A DNA stretch of 64,000 bases from Thozetella sp. PMI_491. Lineage: Eukaryota; Ascomycota; Sordariomycetes; Chaetosphaeriales; Chaetosphaeriaceae. Position numbers and translations under genes: made by a program. The notes beneath the pieces were generated by a model. It was given only the letters and a program-made list of their open reading frames with translations, had not been told where the DNA came from and did no database searches. The stretch's first letter is position 1, and each line of letters begins with the position of its first letter. Location: assembly GCA_021432635.1 (NCBI GenBank), contig MU270037.1, forward strand, positions 764,047 through 828,046. Direction: 5' to 3'. This document shows positions 11,485 to 21,588 of the stretch, one piece after another.

Positions 11485-12381
11485 ATGGCGTCTTCCGAGG
11501 TCGACCAGAAGTTTCTTGGGAAACTAGCCAAGAAGGTGGAAAATGACAATCCTCTACTTGCGTCCGTACTATTCAAGATCCTAGGACTCTCTATCAACCT
11601 TTCTACGCAGCTCATCCAGGCTCGAAAACAGCGCCGGATCGACACAGAGGATCCCGAGTCATTAAAACTGTACCTACACATCATTTGGTTGTCTCGGGAA
11701 GGTCTGGTGCTATTGGAACAATATGTCTTGCCCATGGTTGGCAATCAGATCGAGCTCAAAGTGCTCGCATACAAGTTGCGGGCCTCCTTCTATCACATTT
11801 TTGTGCTGTTTCACAACACACCTCCAGTAGCGGGTCGTCTAGACAAGGGGAAAGGCATCGCGAGAGAAGACCAAGCGGACATGTCGCCATCGTCAGGACA
11901 GCCAGCCTATACCCTCGAGGGTGGCCCAGTCGGCCCACCGCCAGGTTTTGGGCCCGAACTGCCCACCGCTTTTCTGATGAAGCAAGGCGACTATCTACCA
12001 CAGGCCCACCAATACTTCCGAGAAGCTGTGCAGCTCGCCGAACAGCTCCTCTGGGGCTCTCACTCGCTTCGCTTATCCGTCAAGACCGAATACGTGGCGT
12101 TCCTCTACGAGTGTGTGCACGATGAGGAGGGCAGCCGCAAACTTGCGAAAGAGACCATCTCTGAGGTTTACGAGGCCACGGAGGGTATCGACAACGACAT
12201 GTTTGGCGACGCCTGCGAATTAGTCACCGTTTTAGGGAGGATGATGAAGCGTGGTCTTGGGTCAAATAACACCCTACGGAGCCAAGCACAGGAATCAGCT
12301 TCTCAGTCGCAAGTCACGCAACCGGGGCAGATTCCGCCAGTCCCGGGGAGCCAGTCAGAAGCCCCACCTGGTATGATATGA
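11485..12381 (+). CDS. 14-3-3-like protein (divergent)
   Basis: Single-exon, 298 aa. The 14-3-3 fold is suggested by two blocks. One is an N-terminal helical region (residues about 1-115) whose segment ELKVLAYKLRASFYHIFVLF aligns with the [20 protein letters not shown] helix of classical 14-3-3 proteins. The other is a C-terminal block (about 165-260) with YLPQAHQYFREAVQLAEQLL and the LRLSVKTEYVAFLYE-type helix. Between them is a low-complexity insert rich in Pro, Gly and Ser (about 115-165), and there is a Gln/Ser/Pro-rich tail. The classical phosphoserine-binding Arg-Tyr pair appears as His-Ile and the second pocket Arg as Asn, so canonical phosphopeptide binding is doubtful. Classical 14-3-3 proteins are about 250 aa, so this is a paralogue, not the housekeeping form. 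No introns needed. The start at 11485 follows a very long C/T-rich leader. Confidence 0.7.
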   Translation: MASSEVDQKFLGKLAKKVENDNPLLASVLFKILGLSINLSTQLIQARKQRRIDTEDPESLKLYLHIIWLSREGLVLLEQYVLPMVGNQIELKVLAYKLRASFYHIFVLFHNTPPVAGRLDKGKGIAREDQADMSPSSGQPAYTLEGGPVGPPPGFGPELPTAFLMKQGDYLPQAHQYFREAVQLAEQLLWGSHSLRLSVKTEYVAFLYECVHDEEGSRKLAKETISEVYEATEGIDNDMFGDACELVTVLGRMMKRGLGSNNTLRSQAQESASQSQVTQPGQIPPVPGSQSEAPPGMI

Positions 12382-13438
12382 TACGAACCAAGTGCTCGCT
12401 CAACATGGAGTGCACTCCAGCATGCAGCATCGACATACCGAGTCACCATCCCTCTCTCACCTCCGCTCAAGTTTACGCTCGATGCGACCTGTATACCGGT
12501 CTATTAGACCCTCTTTTTGGACGCTACCCACGTGGCGGGTTGTCCGGTGCCGCCTCATGGAGTCCATCCGGCTACAAAGAGGCTTCCGCTACAGCTCTAT
12601 TATTTTCTCGTGTATCTTACTTATACCCCCGCAGCTTAGGCCGCAAGCGCGGAGACGCTGCTTACAGGTCCCGGATTCAGGGGTTGGGCGACTCATCATT
12701 GTAATTATAGCTTGGGGTTACGGGTACAAGGTGGTTGGCCGGGGTTAAAACGGAATTTGTCTTTTTTTCCCGGCATATGTTGTTTTGATACCCGATGCAT
12801 CGGGCGCGGAGGCGTCACCGGGGTGGCTGGCCAAAACTTGGCGATAGTCTCTATCTTGTTCTCTGCGGCGAATCCCCGTCGCTCTTCAGGAAGATGACCG
12901 TCCGAAGCAGGCCTAAGATGTATTTTGTATTTATCATGTTTAATACATTATTGGGGACATATTGCCCAAGTAGATTTGCATGTGTCTTGAGAGCCAGGCT
13001 TCACCTGAATCGCCTTGGCTCAAAGATTTGTTTACTTCCCCTTTTTTGCTTTCGGAGTGAAATGCTTAAAGCTCGTTCCCGTGTTCCCGGCCCCGCCGAT
13101 CAATCCTACTGCTTGCGCGATGAAATGTCGTCTTTCTCAATGGATACGATAGCTTGCATGGATATAGGCATGGATGGTACTGCTACGTTTTTGGTGTACA
13201 TACATGTGTTTGCCTCTAGTCTGTGTCCGGGGATACCTGGTCTAGAGTCTTCGCGAGCTCCAAGCGCGCCATGTGGGTTAGGAATACATCACAGACCCCG
13301 CACTGTCTCCGGCGCTCAATCCTGCCCTGTACTTCCTCATACTGGCACCAAATAGGCTAGTAAAGCGAGCATAGGTCCATCTCTGCACCGGCTGCTTTCA
13401 GCTATTGACATTCTCGCTTCCTTGTTGGGACCCGACGA
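12382..13438. other. Intergenic between convergent genes, no gene seen
   Basis: Lies between the 3' ends of the 14-3-3-like gene (+) and the Myb-like gene (-). It contains AT-rich stretches near 12,920-12,960 suited to 3' UTR/polyadenylation. No coding signal recognised. Confidence 0.5.
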
Positions 13439-14881
13439 TCACTCCTTCTCGCTGTCTTCCAGGATACCCGACATTTTATGCTTCAATACATCGACAGAGA
13501 CCATGCGGCCGGTAAGGTTGAAGAAGGCGGCCTGCAACTCATACCAGCGCTCGGCCTTGGTCTTGGCTACCAGCAGTGCTAGCATCTCGCAGTCACGCTC
13601 GCTAAAGTTGCGATCTGGAACGATTTTGTCTGACAAGGTATGGACCTTGTAGTGGTCTCCGTAGATCTTGCGGAAAGCGGCGGTCTGCCGCTGCGTGAGC
13701 GCGAAGTGAGCATCAACGGCTGGAAAAGACAAAAGGTCTTGAGCGACTGCGGCCTGGGGGTTCTTGCTGCCCTGCTTTGGGCTCTTCTCGCAGTCTGCCT
13801 GGTCCTTGCGACTGTTGTTATCTGCAGATGGTGCCTCGTTGGTTCCATCATTGCCGGGGCCTTGACCGCCCGCAGTGCCGGCAGCAAGCTCCTTGTGGCG
13901 CTTCTGAACCTCCTTCTTGCTGCGTCCAACTGCCTTGCCGATGATCGCCCACGTTTCATTACCTTTTTTCATCGAGAGGATAATAGCATCCTGCGATGGG
14001 GTCCAATCTCCGCTACCACTTGATTGATCGGGCTTGGTCCGCTTGCTCTGGGTGTTGACATCGTCGGCGACATCGCCAGCACTGTCCTGTGCCTGGGCAG
14101 CATCGCTGTCCTTGTTGTTCTCACCGGTTTCGTTGTCAGTGACAGTAACGGCCTGCTCCTCCACTTCCTCGGCACCAGTAGACTCTGGCTCGGTACTGTT
14201 GTCTGCATTCTTAGACTTAGGCCTGCCAGAAGCTTTGCCAGACTCCGTTGTGTCCGGCTCCTTGCTGCGCTTGGTCCCAGCCTTGGGGGCTCCCTTCTTT
14301 TTGTTAGCCTTTTTGGCTTTCTTGGTGACAATCGGCTGAGGGGACCCCGCGGAGGACTCTGTATCTGTATCCTCCCCATCGCTGTCGCTCACGACAATAC
14401 AATTCTTCTTCTTGAGACAAGAAACACTATCATTGGCTTTCTTCTTGAGGCAAACAACGTTCTTCTTGCTAGAAGGCCGTGTCTTTAGGCATGACTTTGC
14501 TCCTTTCTTGGTCTTCAGACACGGGCGGAGGCCCTTGGATAGAGGGGCCTTGGCTGCGTCGTCGTTATCTGTGCTCTCGGATCCGGATGTCTCGACTTGC
14601 ATGGAGTTGATTGAGATATTGCGTCTGGAAATCCCTTCAACCTCATTGTCGCTCGCCTCCGAAGCTGAGGAGGATGCGTCATGGTCTCCATCCGATGACT
14701 CGATGGTGATCTTCGTCGGGCGCGCCCTGACGCTCCGTTTGCTACAAGTATGGCGATCCACCGGGGTGCTTCGTTTGGGTATAAGAGGAGTGTTGGTAAA
14801 GAGTCCGCTGGTGAAGGAGATCTCGACTTTGGTCGAGCTGGGAACGCCCACTTTGATCTTGTCCACCTTTCGTGGCATCAT
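13439..14881 (-). CDS. Myb/SANT-like domain nuclear protein
   Basis: Single-exon, 480 aa, start ATG at 14881 (a second ATG follows immediately). Residues about 292-332 form a Myb/SANT-like helix set: DWTPSQDAIILSMKKGNETW then IIGKAVGRSKKEVQKRHKEL. This is the usual Trp-spaced, Arg/Lys-rich DNA- or histone-binding type. The N-terminal half is acidic/serine-rich and basic by turns, typical of a disordered nuclear protein, with several Lys-rich nuclear-localisation candidates (around 185-205). An unusual run of four CLK(T/K) boxes lies at Cys 121, 131, 144 and 155. The C-terminus (about 385-475) is a more ordered block with QTAAFRKIYGDHY and ERWYELQAAFFNLTGR, probably a conserved domain I cannot name. 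Role in transcription or chromatin is inferred from the Myb-like segment. It converges on the 14-3-3-like gene. Confidence 0.75.
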   Translation of the reverse strand: MMPRKVDKIKVGVPSSTKVEISFTSGLFTNTPLIPKRSTPVDRHTCSKRSVRARPTKITIESSDGDHDASSSASEASDNEVEGISRRNISINSMQVETSGSESTDNDDAAKAPLSKGLRPCLKTKKGAKSCLKTRPSSKKNVVCLKKKANDSVSCLKKKNCIVVSDSDGEDTDTESSAGSPQPIVTKKAKKANKKKGAPKAGTKRSKEPDTTESGKASGRPKSKNADNSTEPESTGAEEVEEQAVTVTDNETGENNKDSDAAQAQDSAGDVADDVNTQSKRTKPDQSSGSGDWTPSQDAIILSMKKGNETWAIIGKAVGRSKKEVQKRHKELAAGTAGGQGPGNDGTNEAPSADNNSRKDQADCEKSPKQGSKNPQAAVAQDLLSFPAVDAHFALTQRQTAAFRKIYGDHYKVHTLSDKIVPDRNFSERDCEMLALLVAKTKAERWYELQAAFFNLTGRMVSVDVLKHKMSGILEDSEKE

Positions 14882-15985
14882 GCCTATCAGAATGAATAGA
14901 GACGTAAGCGCCGTCGCAGTCAGTTAATCACGATATGCGATGATTGGGGGATTTGCAAAACCACCCAGACTCTCAAGGTTGAATGGGACGGGTACAAGAG
15001 CTAGGCCGAATGCACTAGACAAAGGCAACGTCTAGAAAGGCAAGACCAGTAATAGGAAGGGTGTGATAAGGTGAAGTTGGGAGCAATGAGAACGGTGATT
15101 TTTTACCCTCTCTTGTTTCTTGCCTGAAGGGTTGAAGAAGGTGAAGGAGGGTTGATGGAGGGGTAGAGGGAAGAATGGAGAGAGTAGCGGGGGGCCATTA
15201 GAGATGTAAGAGCACACCGCGCAACGAGGTGGCCAGTGACAGGCAGACTTATTAACAACGCTCTTAGCAAGATTGCACAACGCCTACTTTCCCAAGTGGG
15301 CCAGCTGTCACTACTTTTCGAAGTGAGGAATACATGCCCCTATATTGCGTTCTGGTATTTATCTGGTGTATCACAGCTAATGGCCACATCAAGGTTTAGC
15401 TGTCTTGGGCTGAATGATACTTTTCTTCTTTTACTTGCACCGAGGGAAAGGCGGTCGAGGGTGCTACTAACGAAGTATTGGCTACGGTTGTGTCTCAAAG
15501 GGTGAACAAGCTGATTTCTGATGTACCGGCCAGACTAATGGGGCATTTATGGGATCATCAGTATTTAAGGAGAAGTGCTGTCACTCCGATAACCCTCACT
15601 CACTCGGGGTTTGGATCAACGCGCACTTTTTTCATTTACACCCCTTACATCTCACAGCCAATCACAAGCCATGGAATTCCCGCACATTTGGCCCGGGATT
15701 TAGTCCCTCCCCCAACTCATGAAGTCGGAGACTAGCCCAGACTGTTCCGTACCTACTACTACATCATTGGGAGTTGTTAACCACCACGTCTCACACCAGG
15801 GCATCGAATGCTATTCAACTTGCACATCTAGCCTTGTTATATTGAGCCAAGTTAGCTAATAGCCCAATCCATGCATGCAACAGAGCAGTGGGGGTATACA
15901 GGATTAGACCGAAGCCAGATGTACGGGCCTCTGCCCAGCCCAAACGTCCATTAAACATCCACCGGACTACACAAGATCATCCCCT
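14882..15985. other. Intergenic, promoter side of the Myb-like gene
   Basis: Contains G/A-rich stretches at 15,110-15,190, which are pyrimidine-rich on the minus strand and so fit a leader for the Myb-like gene. It becomes AT-richer toward 15,800. No reading frame resembles a protein. Confidence 0.5.
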
Positions 15986-17690
15986 TCACCTCAAGAATAG
16001 ATCTCCTTTTGTAAACCCATCTAGCATTCTCAGGAAAGTCCTAGATAGAACAGGAATATCTTGGACCGAGTGGAGCAGCTTCGGCACCGTAAACTGCACG
16101 AGAGTGTCTCTGTCGACAGTATTGGCGATATCCAGAACGATATCGTATGCCGTATCGCCCCTCACGAATTCTCCTCTAACCACGTAGTACCCAGACTTGC
16201 GCAAACGATCCACTCCCAATAAATAATAGTAGTCCATGAACGCCTGGAATAGCAGAGCTGCATTGGTGGAACGAAGCGGCTTCAACTCCTCGAGCAGCAC
16301 ATCAAATAACAGTCGGCAATACTTGAATTCCTGGCCAACCTTGTATTGCGCCTCCTTGATTCGTTCCAGTGGCAAAGATCTAGCTAGATATCGGTGTGTT
16401 AGAGCGAAGAGGCAGGAGGTTGAGGAACATGCCGATAGCACTCTTCGTACCGCGCTCGATACGAGTCGCACACGCCTTGCCGATAATGGTATCATCCGCA
16501 TTCTTGGTGGCTTCTCCTTCACGAAGAGGCGTCATACTGAACGGAAGCAGAGGCAGAGTGGAAGGGAAAGTAGGAAATTCCTTCCTCCAGCAGGCAAGCT
16601 TGGTCTTCGTCTCGCCAGCGCTTTGACTCTTGCGCTGAGCCATAGAGAAGGCTGGATACGGGTGCTAGGGTAAGCTTTGTGGAGATTGGCAAGGAGAACA
16701 CCAACACTGATGCTGTCCATGTTAATATTATGGTAGCCAATTGACAGAGAGGAGGTGATCGGAGAGCTGACGGCCGAGAGAGGAGTGATCTGGAGGAATT
16801 GGAATCGGGACCAACCTGAAAACATGTGTCGCACCGCACAATCTCATCATTCGGCAGAGTGTCGGGCTCCCCCCTGAGTTTGCTGCTGAGAGCACCCGAC
16901 AGTGTCAGCTTGAGAACAGGAATGGAAGCTTGGGTAGGCAGGTGGCTGCCGGCAAGCTTAGAGGACGAAGAAAATGATCTCACATCATTGCCATCGCCGC
17001 CAAAACCGGAGCTTCAGCGGCAATCTGCGCGTGAGCATCCGAGTCAGGCTGAGACCGCGCGCTCTGCAGCGCAAGTAGAGTCGCGTCGGAGACGTTCGCC
17101 CAATTGAAGTAGGCCTTAAGGTCTACTTACGAACGCCATAAACAGCTTCCGTAAGTAGTGAGTCTCATTAGTCGTCGTCTACGTGTGGTAGGCTAGCGAG
17201 GATACCCTCACAGAAGAGGTGGTGTACCTCGCGCTCGGAGAGAGGAGAGTAACCACGGTCCTTGATACGATGTACCTCATTTCCGGTCCGTTCACGCGCC
17301 ATGTTGCGATGCCAATTACAAATACGATGGCAATGACGGAGATTGTAGGATCCTGGCGCCGCGTACGAGATGCTACGGCGTTCATGAATAAATCGGTCGC
17401 GGTGTAGTCGCTCTAGCCAAAATCGCCCAATACACCAGCGACAGAGCTGAAGAAGACCGCAATTCGAGTGGCTTGCCTGGGCGTTGCAGCTCATCCAGGT
17501 GCTTTCTGCTGATAAGCTTGGGGCTAAGAGTCTTGTTAAGGATCTATTCATCCATGTCTCGGATGGATGTGTCCTGAAGTGCCATATCGTCATTGGCGAA
17601 GCCGGCAATCTTGGGCATATTGGCGTGGATCTCGAGTAAGGCGACGACTGACGCACAGCTGATGACACCGCAGGAAAGTCCAGGAAGTGG
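15986..17690 (-). pseudogene. Relic of a PKS-NRPS hybrid (KR, ACP edge, condensation domain)
   Basis: Read on the minus strand, 5' to 3'. At about 17,690-17,170 are ketoreductase fragments: NMPKIAGFANDDMALQDTS, then SVAGVLGDFG-stop-SDYTATDLFMN, then KDRGYSPLSEREVHHLF. Near 16,920 is an acyl-carrier C-terminal edge (SIPVLKLTLSGALSS). At about 16,740 is a degraded condensation-domain HHxxxDG motif (YHNINMDSIS). At 16,640-16,385 are FWxREF-like and LPLLPFS segments, then GKACATR and FLNLLPLR. At 16,385-15,986 comes LLFDVLLEELKPLRSTNAAL, LFQAFMDYYY and TAYDIVLDIANTVD. This KR-ACP-C order is that of fungal PKS-NRPS megasynthases. Two in-frame TAG codons (17413-17415, 17544-17546), a frameshift near 16,390 and loss of several dozen residues inside the C domain make it non-functional. 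The KS, AT and DH domains and the whole adenylation half are absent. Boundaries are approximate. Confidence 0.8.
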
Positions 17691-20047
17691 ACACAGGAGG
17701 AGGAAAGCCAGCCATGAGACCGAAGGTGTTGGGGCCGAAGTATCGAGGTCGACGGCGAAGATATAGAGCCAGCCATGAAGATGCTGGATCTAAAGCCTAT
17801 GCAGTGGGCGGAAGAGGAGAGAAGTCAGACATGAGACCGAAGATGTTGGTTAGGACCAAAGCATCGAACCCAAAGTGTGGAGATGGCCGCCCCTGAACAT
17901 CAGGTCTGGAGGGCATGATATCGTGGTGGGATTGAAGGAGTTGATCTGTCTGCCTAAATAGTAGTTAGGGTACGCTAATAAAGCAGTAGGCTTGCTAAGG
18001 CTTAGGTGCTCAAGGGGGTGCAGACCTTTCCTTTCATTGATGTAGCGGTCAAACCAGCAAAGCGCACTACTCTAAGTAGAGGGAGCCGACTGAGACCGAA
18101 GGTGTTGGGTGTTTAGCTGGCCCCTCCGAGTACCAGGAGGGGGCTAAACATTGTCGAAATGGGCACCGGATGGAACAAACACATTGGAACGCGAACTCAT
18201 CCATGATGGGTAATCCTCTCTAGGCTCGAGAGATCACTCGAGCTCATAGAGAGGGAGAATTGTCTCCCACCATGGACTATCCGGTTAGCGTATGCACTGC
18301 CATAGACGCTTGTGGCCTAGGCGGAGGTAGGAGATGGCCAGGGACATGATCCCTACCATCAAGATCCTACCGCCAGAGAGGTTGTCTGGCCACAAGCTCG
18401 AGGCAAAGAATGCTGCCAACGCCAATGTGAATGCTTTGTTGACTGCATCCGGATCAAGAATGTCGAGGATCCATGGGTGCGCCCGTAGCACACGGGCGAG
18501 AAATTGTCCGGTCCACGACATAGTAATTATAGGTGAGTTTAGGGGCAACCAGAAAAGAAATCCCTAAAAAGATCCCGAAAGAAATCTAAACAAATCTGAA
18601 AATTTGAACAGATTCCCAACGAAAAAAAAGAAAAAGAAAAGAATCCGACAAAAATCAGAGAATTTGTAGCATTATGAAGACGTTTCGATCCGATATCATT
18701 CACAAGGCAAGCGCAGGACCAGTTCCTTCCTTCTAAGCAGCTGCACATCACAATCTTCTCTTTCTGACAGAAGCTACCATACGCCTGCCTACTTATGTCA
18801 ACAAGTACCTTGTCTAAGTACTAAAACATACACTTAGGTCTTTCTTTTAGGGGGTTTCATGATGGTCAAGCCGCATGGCTATGATACTAGACAGTACGAA
18901 AAGCGTCAAGGGAGGGCATCCTGTCTTGCTAGTCAGACATCTGGGTACAATATAGTGATACATACTGCGCGTCTTTGGAGACGGGCATTTTGAAATTAAA
19001 GAAAAAAGACAATGTCATGATTGAAGATGCAGGCGCAACTGAAATTTTCATCTCGTGTGATATCTATATAAAATAGGGCTGCGTGCCATACCTATATCGG
19101 CGGCCTTGCAGGACTTATGCGCATCACTTCTCTACCACTCGCTCATCGCCTCTTGTGATTGGCTGGAACCCCGTCCTCTTTTTAGCCGGCTGTTCCCGCA
19201 GGCTCTTTTTGTGTGCCATGGTCCCTTTCTCATAATCGCAGCGTGAGGAACGATTACTTGGGACGAAGGAGAAAAGAAATTTAGAGCGCCAGCCCTGTAA
19301 GGTATCTACCCTAGCTATCTAGGAGCGGAAGCTGCTCCCCAGAATAACAGACAAGCAGCTGGATATAGCACTCAATACATTGCGATTTTACGGCTCAAGC
19401 TGACAGAATGAGAAACTATCAGAAGGATAGCACAGGACTAATCAGGAGGCGAAATTCAACTATCGAGTTACGGATGTCAAGAACCTTTCGGCACTAACAT
19501 TCATACTCCTTTATGTAGCTCAGGCCGCATCCATGAGTGCAAGTGAGCCAAGTGAGCCACAAACCAAGATCGGAGAGGTATCAACATTCCGGCCCTTCAC
19601 CAGTGCACCTGCATGAATCTCTGCAAATTAGCCAGTTGTACTGTAGTACTTTGAGCAACCATCAATATACTGAGTGCACGAATAACCCTTCAGCCAATAG
19701 GCATAGCTAACCAATCGATGCACAGACTCGAAGCTTCTTCGAGTGTGACAGTTCCTGCAAACATAACTTCGCGGTACCGTGGATGGTGGCCCACAATACG
19801 AAACTCTAAGATAGATACTCACCTACAGGTACCTATCTCCACTACCGTCGGTATCTGACTGATATTTGCGATGCCAGCAGGATTCCTTTGCATCATCTTT
19901 ACTCTGCCGTGCATCACTACCTAGGTACTTAACCTCTCTCACATCTCTACTAGTATTTCACTCAAACAAAGGATCGCAGGCCATTTAATCCTCGAGGCTA
20001 CTTATCCGAAGAGAAGAAAGGCACCTCGACCTTACCTACCTCTTGAA
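17691..20047. other. Decayed region between two pseudogenes
   Basis: Holds two of the three copies of a 20-bp motif shared with the edge of the PKS-NRPS relic (listed separately). A minus-strand frame at 18285-18521 starting MSWTGQFLARVL has two hydrophobic stretches but no recognised family. From about 18,540 to 19,860 the DNA is AT-richer with stops in all frames. No intact transposase, reverse transcriptase or terminal repeat was recognised. Confidence 0.4.
17713..18109. repeat. Three dispersed copies of a 20-bp motif
   Basis: CATGAGACCGAAGGTGTTGG at 17713-17732, the same with one change at 17830-17849, and CTGAGACCGAAGGTGTTGGG at 18090-18109. All copies lie in the same orientation. The first two are followed by similar ACCAAAGCATCGA/GCCGAAGTATCGA sequence, so the duplicated unit there is longer than 20 bp. 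Confidence 0.7.
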
Positions 20048-20812
20048 ATGGCGCCTCTACCTTCACTTGCGCCTTCTGTTACCATCAACCTGCAATGAGT
20101 TACCTGCAACCCGGGACTCTTGGGCGCGGTAGCAGCGGCACTCCCGGCACTTGCATACCCCTTCCTGCCTTCCGGTCCACAATATTCGTGCGGGAGCGCT
20201 CTCATGTGGTCATCTGGCCTTAATCTTTTCTGCTTCCACTTCGTCAACACACTCGCATGGGCCTTTGGACTTCCGTATACACAAGAACAATTCTGGGTGC
20301 TCCCACTGACAATTATGTCTTACCTCGTTGGCCTTGTTAGAGTTCTTCGGCGCCATTCGGACAGCCAGATACGCCGCGATGATTTTGAGGAGGCCGCTAA
20401 TATAGCATTCTGCATCGCCATCTATCAGGGTTGTCGCGTCGGCCATGAGTTATTACCTATCCCAGATCGCGTCGATTCACTTGAGAGTGTGGTTACTGTC
20501 CTCCTCGCTATACTCTGGGATGCTGGTATTCTCACGACGAGTACCATGGTTTATGCCCCGTTTACCGAATCAGCTCAGACGGTTCTATACCACCTCGCAA
20601 CACGCCGCGTCCGGTGGTGGATCTGGCTCTCCGAGGACGACGCTGATGATACCTTCCAACCTTCCTGGAGCGTGTTTCTCTCCGTCTTTGTACATATTGC
20701 AGGACCAGTGCTGCTGTACTATCAGGCTATGGGTATGGAGAAATTCACCACGGTAACACCTAGGTTTGGATTTCACCACGCCAATAATATAACATACAGT
20801 ACACGGGGGTAA
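20048..20812 (+). pseudogene. Multi-pass membrane protein interrupted by one TGA
   Basis: From ATG 20048 the frame reads MAPLPSLAPSVTINLQ, then TGA at 20096-20098, then stays open to 20812 in the same frame without another Met until well inside. The part after the stop (about 238 aa) has five hydrophobic segments: around SALMWSSGLNLFCFHFVN, VLPLTIMSYLVGLV, NIAFCIAIYQG, VVTVLLAILWDAGILTT and FLSVFVHIAGPVLLYY. This pattern suits an integral membrane protein. I do not recognise the family. Either this is a gene inactivated by a single nonsense change, or a short intron or alternative start that I cannot see skips the TGA. Its position beside the PKS-NRPS relic suggests it belonged to the same accessory locus, which is inference. 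Confidence 0.5.
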
Positions 20813-21588
20813 CCTGACAGCGTCACCTGTGAGATAAGAATATATACGACGACCGAGTTGGAGTGACGAGGCGATTCTTGTCAGACAAGTCAGGGATCCA
20901 GCCACACTGGCGCTGGAGTTCTCTCTGGCAGCAAAATGGCTTCCAGCTGAGATCTAGCCAGCTGACCTGACCACCAGAGGCAAACCTTTCGATCTAGGGA
21001 GAACTGTATGGATCAAGGGAGCAATTGACTCTCGACAGAAAGCGGTGTCCGACACCGTACATAAACATAGAGCCGGCCAACAGCTTTAACAGCCAATCAA
21101 CTAGTTACTCTTAATATATGCTCTTAATAGCAAGATCGTTGTGTTATATGCCTTCTCGTGACTCTCCCCCTTGACAACTAGCTCATTTTCTTCGACAACT
21201 GGCGTGCTACGGCCAGCACCGCACACAACCCCATGGCGATAGCACAAGTCCGGGGTCACAGATTCCCGATCATCACTGCTTGGAGACGCACCCCCCGCTG
21301 TGACGTATACGCTGAACGTGCTGTGAAGGGGTGGTGCACAGAGAAGAGACGTCGTGTGGCAGCTTATTTTGCTCTTAAAAGCAGCGGGGGCGGCTTGGTA
21401 AGTGGCGCTAAACCCGGCAAGGAAGGCTGTGTCACTAAGAGAGAGAGAGGCTTCCGTTCCACAAACGCTCAGACCCTTTGGCTAGGTCAGGGACAGACAT
21501 ATACGGCATTTTCGTCACATCCCAGCTCCGAGCGACAGGCGAGCATTAAACCCAGCGAGCTAGCATCCCACAGGTACCCGTTGTCGAG
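20813..21588. other. Intergenic, promoter region of the DUF4202 gene
   Basis: AT-rich near 21,080-21,150, then GC-rich. No supported gene. An open frame from 21233 overlaps the start of the next gene in another frame and shows no protein-like features. Confidence 0.5.

Noticed and set aside
13640-14488. Two hydrophobic open frames on the plus strand
   Set aside because: Antisense of the charged Myb-like protein; Lys/Glu/Ser codons read as Leu/Phe/Val-rich on the other strand, mimicking membrane proteins.
18540-19900. AT-rich stretch considered as a transposon remnant
   Set aside because: No terminal repeats, target-site duplications or transposase/reverse-transcriptase motifs seen in any frame.
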